Source: Janthinobacterium sp. BJB426 | Lineage (GTDB): Bacteria; Pseudomonadota; Gammaproteobacteria; Burkholderiales; Burkholderiaceae_D | DNA: 39,497 nt | Reading direction: 5' to 3' | NCBI RefSeq assembly: GCF_002735705.1 | Contig: NZ_PDZL01000032.1 | Location: forward strand, 1 to 39,497 | Shown: in pieces, positions 33,442 to 39,497 of the stretch | Layout of the letters: every line of letters begins with the position of its first letter | Numbering within the stretch: position 1 is the stretch's first letter | Made by a program: the position numbers and the translations under genes | Notes under the pieces: generated by a model | The model's database searches: none | What the model saw: the letters and a program-made list of their open reading frames with translations, nothing else | Told to the model about the DNA's origin: nothing

Positions 33442-33576
33442 CTAGACGGCCAGACGTTTGCGGCCCTTTGCGCGACGTGCGTTGAGCACATCACGGCCAC
33501 CACGGGTAGCCATACGAGCGCGGAAGCCGTGCGTACGCTTGCGGCGAACGACGGAAGGTTGGTAAGTACGTTTCAT
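33442..33576 (-). CDS. rpmH: 50S ribosomal protein L34
   Basis: A 44-residue L34 with the family sequence MKRTYQPSVVRRKRTHGF and RKRLAV at the end. The frame is open further upstream, but the protein begins here. It is the first gene of the leftward rpmH-rnpA-yidD-yidC transcript, divergent from dnaA across the origin region. Confidence 0.98.
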   Translation of the reverse strand: MKRTYQPSVVRRKRTHGFRARMATRGGRDVLNARRAKGRKRLAV

Positions 33577-33615
33577 GTTGGTCTCGCTAAAAACAAAAAA
33601 AATGCAAAATCGGGT

Positions 33616-33635
33616 CTGACGTCCCGTCAGTTTTT
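33616..33635. other. Small hairpin with T-run upstream of rpmH
   Basis: CTGACG-TCC-CGTCAG followed by TTTTT on the plus strand. It lies in the rpmH 5' region, so on the rpmH (minus) transcript it is a short stem without a U-tail. Its role is unknown; as a plus-strand terminator it would stop antisense transcription coming out of rpmH. Confidence 0.4.
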
Positions 33636-33907
33636 GGTGCCAATGACAATCGCGCACTTATGCCAAGGCACAAGCTGGCCAATCTCATCGCCCGCTTAAT
33701 CCACGCTTAGTCCATATTGTCGTTCCAAATGAATAAACACGGAATACGGGCGGGGAACCCTGAATTATTCAGCATATGCCCCCCTCTTGTCAAGGATTGC
33801 CGTGATCGCCTGGAAATTTCCGCGCCGCCCCCCATCTGCCGGCAAGGCCCCGCCACAGGCCGCGCCAGCACTGCGTGTGGCGGGATAACCGGGGGATAAG
33901 TCGCCTC

Positions 33908-33916
33908 TTATGCACA
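33908..33916 (+). promoter_or_regulatory. DnaA box
   Basis: TTATGCACA agrees with TTWTNCACA at all nine positions, on the plus strand, 174 bp before dnaA. Confidence 0.7.
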
Positions 33917-33955
33917 TGGCGCCCCACCCTGCCACAGAAAAATAAGCGTCGTGCC

Positions 33956-33964
33956 TGTGGATAA
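33956..33964 (-). promoter_or_regulatory. DnaA box (perfect consensus)
   Basis: TGTGGATAA is the complement of TTATCCACA. It overlaps the -35 of the proposed dnaA promoter, so DnaA could repress its own gene. Confidence 0.8.
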
Positions 33965-33986
33965 CTTTGACAGTCGGGAGTAGAAT
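33958..33986 (+). promoter_or_regulatory. Candidate dnaA promoter
   Basis: TAGAAT (33981-33986) is a good -10; TGGATA (33958-33963), 17 bp upstream, matches the -35 at four of six bases. A TTGACA nearby (33967-33972) is too close to the -10 to serve. Confidence 0.45.
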
Positions 33987-34089
33987 AGCGCGTTACGTGT
34001 GGCGAGCCCTCGCGCGACGCCGGCCTTGCAACACGGTGAACGCAGGGCAGAATCGATACGCCCTCCCACACCTTTTCACATAGACATAC

Positions 34090-35484
34090 ATGGATAATTT
34101 CTGGCAGGCCTGTTCCGCGCAGTTGGAACTGGAGCTGACACCGCAACAATTCAGTGCGTGGATCAAACCGCTTATCCCTCTCGATTACGAAGAGGGCAAG
34201 CTGCGCATTGCTGCGCCCAATCGCTTCAAGCTCGATTGGGTCAAGACCCAGTTCGCCAGCCGCATCACTGCGCTGGCCATTCAGTACTTCGAAGCGCCGA
34301 CGGAAGTGCAGTTCGTGCTCGACCCGCGCCTGGCCCTGCCGAAGAAACCCGTCACCGCCAGCACCCCGGCCAGCGATCCGAATGGCGGCGCGCCCAGCGC
34401 ACGCGCCGCGGAGCCGCAGCCCAGCGTGCCGGAACTGAGCATTGGTGCCGCGCCGCGCCGCGAGCAGAGCCGCATCAACACCGACCTGACCTTCGACAGC
34501 TTCGTGACGGGTAAAGCCAACCAGCTGGCGCGCGCCGCCGCCATCCAGGTGGCGAACAATCCGGGCGTGTCGTACAACCCGCTGTTCTTCTACGGCGGCG
34601 TCGGCCTCGGTAAGACCCACTTGATCCACGCCATCGGCAACCAGGTGATGGCCGACAATCCGGGCGCAAAAATTCGCTACATCCACGCGGAACAGTACGT
34701 TCGCGACGTAGTGACCGCTTACCAGCGCAAGGGTTTCGACGACTTCAAGCATTACTATCACTCGCTTGACATGCTGCTGATCGATGATATCCAGTTCTTT
34801 GGCGGCAAGAGCCGCACGCAGGAAGAGTTTTTCTATGCGTTCGAGGCATTGATTGCCGCGAAGAAGCAGATCATCATCACTTCGGATACGTATCCGAAGG
34901 AAATCACGGGCATGGACGACCGTTTGATCTCGCGCTTCGATTCAGGCCTGACGGTGGCCATCGAACCGCCGGAACTGGAAATGCGCGTGGCGATTCTGCT
35001 GAAAAAAGCCAAGCAGGAAGGCGTGACCTTCTCCGACGACGTGGCTTTCTTTGTCGCCAAGCACTTGCGCTCGAACGTGCGCGAGCTGGAAGGCGCGCTG
35101 CGCAAGATCCTCGCGTACTCGCGTTTCCATGGCAAAGACATCACGATCGATATCGTCAAGGAAGCCCTGAAGGACTTGCTGTCGGTGCAGAACCGCCAGA
35201 TTTCCGTGGAAAACATCCAGAAAACCGTGGCCGACTTCTTCAATATCAAGGTTGCCGACATGTATTCGAAGCGCCGCCCCGCGAATATCGCCCGGCCGCG
35301 CCAGATCGCCATGTACCTGGCCAAGGAATTGACACAGAAGAGCCTGCCGGAGATCGGCGAGCTGTTCGGCGGCCGCGACCACACCACGGTGCTGCATGCC
35401 GTGCGCAAGATCGCGCTGGACCGCACCAAGAACCCGGAATGCAACCACGAGTTGCATGTGCTGGAGCAAACGTTGAAGGGCTAA
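34090..35484 (+). CDS. dnaA: Chromosomal replication initiator protein DnaA
   Basis: A 464-residue initiator. Domain I (MDNFWQACSAQLELELTPQQF) binds helicase and partners; a Pro/Ala linker follows (about 85-125). The AAA+ domain has Walker A GGVGLGKT (169-176) and Walker B LLIDDIQF. The C-terminal DNA-binding domain carries the signature GGRDHTTVLHA (about 427-437). It binds the adjacent origin boxes and melts the origin. The start is the usual MDNFW. dnaN follows after 150 bp. Confidence 0.99.
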   Translation: MDNFWQACSAQLELELTPQQFSAWIKPLIPLDYEEGKLRIAAPNRFKLDWVKTQFASRITALAIQYFEAPTEVQFVLDPRLALPKKPVTASTPASDPNGGAPSARAAEPQPSVPELSIGAAPRREQSRINTDLTFDSFVTGKANQLARAAAIQVANNPGVSYNPLFFYGGVGLGKTHLIHAIGNQVMADNPGAKIRYIHAEQYVRDVVTAYQRKGFDDFKHYYHSLDMLLIDDIQFFGGKSRTQEEFFYAFEALIAAKKQIIITSDTYPKEITGMDDRLISRFDSGLTVAIEPPELEMRVAILLKKAKQEGVTFSDDVAFFVAKHLRSNVRELEGALRKILAYSRFHGKDITIDIVKEALKDLLSVQNRQISVENIQKTVADFFNIKVADMYSKRRPANIARPRQIAMYLAKELTQKSLPEIGELFGGRDHTTVLHAVRKIALDRTKNPECNHELHVLEQTLKG

Positions 35485-35634
35485 GCACGGCTTTGGCAAG
35501 ACTGGCTCAAAACGTGCTTTACCCTTATTATCTGGGAGGGCGCCGCAGCCGGTCTGTCGGGGCTCCCCATGGCAACAATTGTTAAATTAATACGTTAAAC
35601 GTCGTACTGTTCAACCTATACATTGAGGATAAAT

Positions 35635-36741
35635 ATGCAATTGGTCAAAACCACCCGAGATACCCTTCTCCGGCCACTGCAGATCGTGAGCGGTATTGTC
35701 GAGCGTCGGCACACTATGCCGATTCTGGCCAATATCCTCATCCGCAAAGACGGTGAAAATGTCTCCTTCCTGTCGACCGACACCGAAGTGCAGATCACCA
35801 CGCACGCGGAAATCGGTTCCGGCGCGGACGTCACCGGCACCACCGTGGCCGCGCGCAAGCTGTTGGACATCCTGCGCGCCCTGCCCGAATCGGGCGACGT
35901 CACGATGACCCTGCTGAACAAGCGCCTGACCGTGCAAACGGGCAAGTCGCGCTTCGCCCTGCAAACCCTGGCGGCGGAAGAGTTTCCAACCGTGCAACAG
36001 GCGGAAAGCTACAACGCGTCCGTCACCCTGCCCCAGAAAACGTTGAAGCACCTGTTCAACATGGTGCATTTCTCGATGGCGCAGCAAGACATCCGCTATT
36101 ACCTGAACGGCTTGCTGCTGGTTCTGGATGGCAATAATGTCATCGCCGTGGCCACCGACGGTCACCGCCTGGCGTTTTGCCAGGTGGCCACCGAGCAGAC
36201 GTTTGCACGCCAGGAAGTGATTATTCCACGCAAGACCATCATCGAACTGCAGCGTCTGCTGGAAGAAAACGATGAGCCGGTGCAATTGGACATCGCCGCC
36301 AACCAGGTGAAACTGACCTTTGCCGACATCGAGCTGATCTCGAAGCTGGTGGAAGGTAAGTTCCCCGACTACACGCGCGTGATTCCAAAAGGCTACAAAA
36401 ACGACTTCACCATCGGCCGCGATGAACTGCTGCGCTCGCTGCAACGTGCCGCCATCATGACCAGCGACAAGTTCAAGGGCGTGCGCTGCATCATCACCCC
36501 GGGCAGCATGAAGATCAGCTCGACCAATGCGGACCAGGAAGAGGCCGTCGAAGAGCTGGAAATCGATTACGGCGGCGACTCCGTCGACATCGGCTTCAAC
36601 GTGACGTATCTGCTGGACGTGCTGAACAACCTGAAATGCGAATACGTCAACATCGCGCTGGGCGACTCGAACTCGTCCGCCCTGATCTCCATCCCCGACA
36701 ATGCCGACTTCAAGTACGTCGTCATGCCGATGCGGATTTAA
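35635..36741 (+). CDS. dnaN: DNA polymerase III beta subunit (sliding clamp)
   Basis: A 368-residue clamp forming a dimeric ring that holds the polymerase on DNA. It has three similar domains and the usual ends (MQLVKTTRDTLLRPLQIVSG; FKYVVMPMRI). The ATG at 35635 has GAGGAT about 8 nt upstream; a TTG four codons earlier is less likely. A possible -10 (TATACA, 35618-35623) lies just upstream, so dnaN may also have its own promoter apart from read-through from dnaA. Confidence 0.99.
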   Translation: MQLVKTTRDTLLRPLQIVSGIVERRHTMPILANILIRKDGENVSFLSTDTEVQITTHAEIGSGADVTGTTVAARKLLDILRALPESGDVTMTLLNKRLTVQTGKSRFALQTLAAEEFPTVQQAESYNASVTLPQKTLKHLFNMVHFSMAQQDIRYYLNGLLLVLDGNNVIAVATDGHRLAFCQVATEQTFARQEVIIPRKTIIELQRLLEENDEPVQLDIAANQVKLTFADIELISKLVEGKFPDYTRVIPKGYKNDFTIGRDELLRSLQRAAIMTSDKFKGVRCIITPGSMKISSTNADQEEAVEELEIDYGGDSVDIGFNVTYLLDVLNNLKCEYVNIALGDSNSSALISIPDNADFKYVVMPMRI

Positions 36742-36761
36742 GCGTAACCCAATGCAAAACT

Positions 36762-36790
36762 GGGGTCTGATCCAACAGGGTCAGGCCCCG
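36762..36790. repeat. Short inverted repeat related to the 29020-29091 repeat
   Basis: GGGGTCTGATCC-AACA-GGGTCAGGCCCC folds into an imperfect stem between dnaN and gyrB. It shares the GGGGTC(A/T)GA core with the larger repeat after the M1 peptidase gene, suggesting a dispersed repeat family. Confidence 0.6.
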
Positions 36791-36822
36791 CAATCAGCAA
36801 TCGTTATTTGAGAAAGCAGTCC

Positions 36823-39321
36823 ATGTCCGAGAATCCACAAGACACCCCGATCCAGGCCAAAACGGAAGAATACGGCGCCTCCTCCATCCAGATCCTGGAA
36901 GGCCTGGAAGCCGTACGCAAACGCCCGGGCATGTACATTGGCGACACCTCGGACGGCACCGGCTTGCACCATCTGGTATTCGAAGTGCTGGACAACTCGA
37001 TCGATGAATCGCTGGCCGGCCACTGCACGGAAATCCACGTCACCATCCACAGCGACAATTCGATCTCGATCACCGACAATGGCCGCGGCGTGCCGACCGG
37101 CCTGAAAATGGACGACAAGCACGATCCGAAGCGTTCGGCGGCAGAAATCGTCATGACCGAGCTGCACGCGGGCGGCAAGTTCGACCAGAACTCGTACAAA
37201 GTATCGGGCGGTTTGCATGGCGTGGGCGTGTCCTGCGTCAATGGTCTGTCGAAATTGCTGAAACTGACCATCCGCCGCGATGGCAAAGTGCATCACATGG
37301 AATTCGTGCGCGGCGTGCCGCAAGACCGCCAGATCGTCATGGTCGGCGACATCGCCACTTCCCCGATCAAGGTCATCGGCGACACCGACAAGCGCGGCAC
37401 CGACGTGCATTTCTGGGCCGATGAAGAGATTTTCACGCACGTGGAATTCCACTACGAAATCCTGGCCAAGCGCATCCGCGAACTGTCCTTCCTGAACAAT
37501 GGCGTCAACATCAAGTTGTCGGACCAGCGCACAGGCAAGGAAGAAATCTTCGCCTTCGAAGGCGGCACGCGCGGCTTCGTCGAATACATCAACAAGGCCA
37601 AGTCGGTCTTGCACCCGACCATTTTCCAGGCCACGGGCGAGCGCATGTCGGACCAGGGCACGAACATCTCGGTCGACGTGTCGATGCAGTGGAACGATGC
37701 CTACAATGAACAGGTACTGTGCTTCACGAATAACATCCCGCAACGCGACGGCGGCACCCACCTGACGGGCTTGCGCGCAGCAATGACGCGTGTCATCAAC
37801 AAATACATCGATGAACACGAGTTCGCCAAGAAGGCGAAAGTGGAAATCAGCGGCGACGACATGCGCGAAGGCCTGACCTGCGTCTTGTCGGTAAAAGTGC
37901 CGGAACCGAAATTCTCGTCGCAGACGAAAGACAAGCTGGTGTCGAGCGAAGTGCGCGGCCCCGTCGAAGAGATCGTCGCCAAGACCCTGGCCGACTACCT
38001 GCAGGAAAAACCGAACGACGCCAAGATCATTTGCGGCAAGATCGTCGAAGCGGCGCGCGCCCGTGAAGCGGCACGCAAGGCCCGCGACTTGACGCGCCGC
38101 AAAGGCATCATGGACGGCCTGGGCCTGTCAGCCAAGCTGGCCGACTGCCAGGAAAAAGACCCCGCCCTGTGCGAACTGTACATCGTCGAGGGTGACTCGG
38201 CAGGTGGCTCGGCAAAACAGGGGCGCGACCGCAAGTTCCAGGCGATCCTGCCGCTGCGCGGTAAAGTGCTGAACGTGGAAAAAGCCCGTTTCGAAAAAAT
38301 GCTGTCGTCGGAGCAGATCACCACCCTGATCGCCACCCTCGGCACCTCGATCGGACCGGATGAATTCAACGTCGAAAAACTGCGCTACCACCGCATCATC
38401 ATCATGACCGATGCGGACGTCGACGGCGCCCACATCCGTACCCTGCTGCTGACCCTGTTCTACCGCCAGATGCCGCAACTGGTCGAGCGCGGCCACATCT
38501 ACATCGCGCAACCGCCGCTGTACAAGGTGAAGTCGGGCCGCGACGAGCGCTATCTGAAAGATGACGCCGAGGAAGCGAGCTACATGATGACGGTGGCGCT
38601 GAACACGGCCGTGCTGGTGCCGCGCACAGGCGCGGAAGGCATTTCCGGCGAAACGCTGACGGAACTGGTGCGCAAATTCAACCTGTCGAACACCATCATG
38701 ACCCGTCTGACGCGCGTCATCGACCGCGCTGCCCTGACGGCCATCATGACGGGTGTGCAGCTGGACCTGTCGACCCTGGATCTGGCGGAAACCTCCGCCC
38801 TGGCCCTGCAGACGGCCATCAACGACAGCGCGGTGAAAGTACACGTACGTTCCGACGACCTGTCGGAAAAACACATGCTGCGTATCGAGCGCATGCACCA
38901 CGGCAACGTGAAAGTCAGCGCCATTGACGCCGATTTCGTGCAGGGCCCGGACTACGCCGTGCTGAGCAGCGGCGCCGCCACCTTCGAAGGCCTGATCGGC
39001 GAAGGCGCCTTCGTGCGCCGCGGCGAAGGCGAGCGCATCAAGGAAATCGCCGTGGTCGACTTCCACCAGGCCATGCAATGGCTGCGCGACGAAGCCGAGC
39101 GCACCGTCTCGAAACAGCGCTACAAAGGTCTGGGCGAAATGAACCCGGATCAGCTGTGGGAAACGACGATGGACCCGACCGTGCGCCGCTTGTTGAAGGT
39201 ACAGATCGAAGATGCGATTGCTGCGGATCAAATCTTCACGACGCTGATGGGCGACGACGTGGAACCACGCCGCGCCTTCATTGAAAACAACGCATTGCGC
39301 GCGGGCAATATCGACGTGTAA
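36823..39321 (+). CDS. gyrB: DNA gyrase subunit B
   Basis: An 832-residue ATPase subunit of DNA gyrase (E. coli has 804). GHKL ATPase motifs are present: EVLDNSIDE, the DNGRGVP loop and GGLHGVG. The TOPRIM domain carries EGDSAGGSAKQGRDR, PLRGKVLNVEKAR and DADVDGAHIRTLL. The C-terminus has QRYKGLGEMNPDQLWETTMDP and ends near DFIENN-like AFIENNALRAGNIDV. The ATG at 36823 is preferred over an in-frame TTG five codons upstream. It is third in the dnaA-dnaN-gyrB series. Confidence 0.99.
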   Translation: MSENPQDTPIQAKTEEYGASSIQILEGLEAVRKRPGMYIGDTSDGTGLHHLVFEVLDNSIDESLAGHCTEIHVTIHSDNSISITDNGRGVPTGLKMDDKHDPKRSAAEIVMTELHAGGKFDQNSYKVSGGLHGVGVSCVNGLSKLLKLTIRRDGKVHHMEFVRGVPQDRQIVMVGDIATSPIKVIGDTDKRGTDVHFWADEEIFTHVEFHYEILAKRIRELSFLNNGVNIKLSDQRTGKEEIFAFEGGTRGFVEYINKAKSVLHPTIFQATGERMSDQGTNISVDVSMQWNDAYNEQVLCFTNNIPQRDGGTHLTGLRAAMTRVINKYIDEHEFAKKAKVEISGDDMREGLTCVLSVKVPEPKFSSQTKDKLVSSEVRGPVEEIVAKTLADYLQEKPNDAKIICGKIVEAARAREAARKARDLTRRKGIMDGLGLSAKLADCQEKDPALCELYIVEGDSAGGSAKQGRDRKFQAILPLRGKVLNVEKARFEKMLSSEQITTLIATLGTSIGPDEFNVEKLRYHRIIIMTDADVDGAHIRTLLLTLFYRQMPQLVERGHIYIAQPPLYKVKSGRDERYLKDDAEEASYMMTVALNTAVLVPRTGAEGISGETLTELVRKFNLSNTIMTRLTRVIDRAALTAIMTGVQLDLSTLDLAETSALALQTAINDSAVKVHVRSDDLSEKHMLRIERMHHGNVKVSAIDADFVQGPDYAVLSSGAATFEGLIGEGAFVRRGEGERIKEIAVVDFHQAMQWLRDEAERTVSKQRYKGLGEMNPDQLWETTMDPTVRRLLKVQIEDAIAADQIFTTLMGDDVEPRRAFIENNALRAGNIDV

Positions 39322-39352
39322 GCCAGCTTTTCTGGTTTGCGTGACCGCCAAG

Positions 39353-39372
39353 GCGGCCCTCTTCAGGGCCGC
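39353..39372. other. Short hairpin downstream of gyrB
   Basis: GCGGCCCT-CTTC-AGGGCCGC is a perfect 8-bp GC stem with a CTTC loop, 31 bp after the gyrB stop. There is no T-run after it. Confidence 0.55.
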
Positions 39373-39392
39373 TAATGAGATGGTCACCCTCC

Positions 39393-39425
39393 ACCCTATA
39401 AGTTACTAAACTTATAGGGTGTTTT
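39393..39425 (+). terminator. Perfect 12-bp inverted repeat followed by GTTTT: gyrB terminator or IS end structure
   Basis: ACCCTATAAGTT and AACTTATAGGGT are exact complements around ACTA, followed by GTTTTCATTT. This can act as an intrinsic terminator for gyrB. It also lies 26 bp before an IS110-family transposase start, so it may belong to the insertion sequence. Confidence 0.6.
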
Positions 39426-39445
39426 CATTTCTGAAGGAGGCCATC

Positions 39446-39497
39446 ATGGAAAACGTTACGCTCATCGGCATCGATCTCGGCAAACACAGCTTTCATG
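39446..39497 (+). mobile_element. IS110-family transposase, 5' end only (cut by window edge)
   Basis: The first 17 codons (MENVTLIGIDLGKHSFH) match the start of IS110/IS1111 DEDD transposases, where the GIDLGK-type Asp (D10) is the first catalytic acid of the RuvC-like domain. GAAGGAGG (39433-39440) is a strong ribosome site. The element's left end must lie within the 124 bp after gyrB. This is short for an IS110-group element with a bridge RNA upstream, so the IS1111 group is a fair alternative. The rest is outside the window. Confidence 0.82.

Larger units (their letters stand above)
33577..34089. other. Probable replication origin (oriC) region between rpmH and dnaA
   Basis: A 513-bp gene-free stretch between rpmH and dnaA, the standard place of oriC in Burkholderiales. 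It contains DnaA boxes at 33908-33916 (TTATGCACA) and 33956-33964 (TGTGGATAA, complement of TTATCCACA), and looser relatives at 33882-33888 and 33893-33899 (two GGGATAA/GGGGATAA blocks). An AT-richer part (about 33715-33780, including GAATTATTCAGCATATG) may be the unwinding region. It must also hold the dnaA and rpmH promoters. The exact borders are inferred. Confidence 0.75.

Noticed and set aside
33967..33972. TTGACA as -35 of dnaA
   Set aside because: Only 8 bp from the TAGAAT; no acceptable -10 at 16-18 bp.
38128..39387. 419-codon minus-strand frame over gyrB
   Set aside because: Antisense shadow of gyrB.

Overview
The window is chromosomal DNA from a high-GC betaproteobacterium, most likely Oxalobacteraceae (Janthinobacterium/Massilia/Duganella-like). 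The evidence is the rnpA-rpmH | dnaA-dnaN-gyrB origin layout, the style of the encoded proteins and a beta/gamma-type rRNA leader; no database search was possible. The right third is the replication-origin neighbourhood: yidC, yidD, rnpA and rpmH run leftward, dnaA, dnaN and gyrB run rightward, and the roughly 0.5 kb gap between them carries DnaA boxes and is the probable oriC. The right edge cuts an IS110-family transposase gene just after gyrB.

The left edge (1-260, minus strand) is the promoter and boxA-type leader of an rRNA operon whose 16S gene lies just outside the window. Directly upstream of it, in the same direction, is a tightly overlapped five-gene operon (262-9593) equivalent to E. 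coli yfaA-yfaT-yfaS-yfaQ-yfaP. It encodes a bacterial alpha-2-macroglobulin with an intact CxEQ thioester motif and four poorly characterised envelope proteins. Two of these carry motifs of peptidoglycan-active enzymes: YfaQ has SxxK plus KT, SpoIID-like and HExxH motifs, and YfaT has an NlpC/P60-like Cys/His arrangement. I regard this operon as the most interesting under-described system in the window.

Next on the plus strand come a B12-binding radical SAM protein (9728-11248) and an Mla/Pqi-type intermembrane lipid transport operon: permease with a STAS-like N-terminus, ATPase, MCE protein, outer-membrane lipoprotein, and a translationally coupled VanZ-family protein (11306-16117). A thioredoxin-like [2Fe-2S] ferredoxin, an alpha/beta hydrolase and a PBP5/6-type D,D-carboxypeptidase follow (16158-18450).

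A strong bidirectional terminator separates these from a minus-strand operon (18523-22444) for a periplasmic three-subunit flavo-cytochrome dehydrogenase: small Tat subunit, GMC flavoprotein with a Cys cluster, and tri-heme cytochrome c. A divergent TetR-family gene has a candidate operator in its own promoter. An aldo/keto reductase gene and a CDP-alcohol phosphatidyltransferase gene (pssA-like) then converge, their stop codons sharing one CTAG.

The 25-29 kb stretch holds a CAP-domain lipoprotein with a TTG start, an orphan Hpt protein, a tiny zinc-ribbon protein and an M1-family metallopeptidase lipoprotein. It is followed by a GGGGGTCAGACCCC-type inverted repeat, a small secreted protein and mnmE, which leads into the yidC-rpmH cluster. 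No tRNA gene, CRISPR array or prophage was seen.
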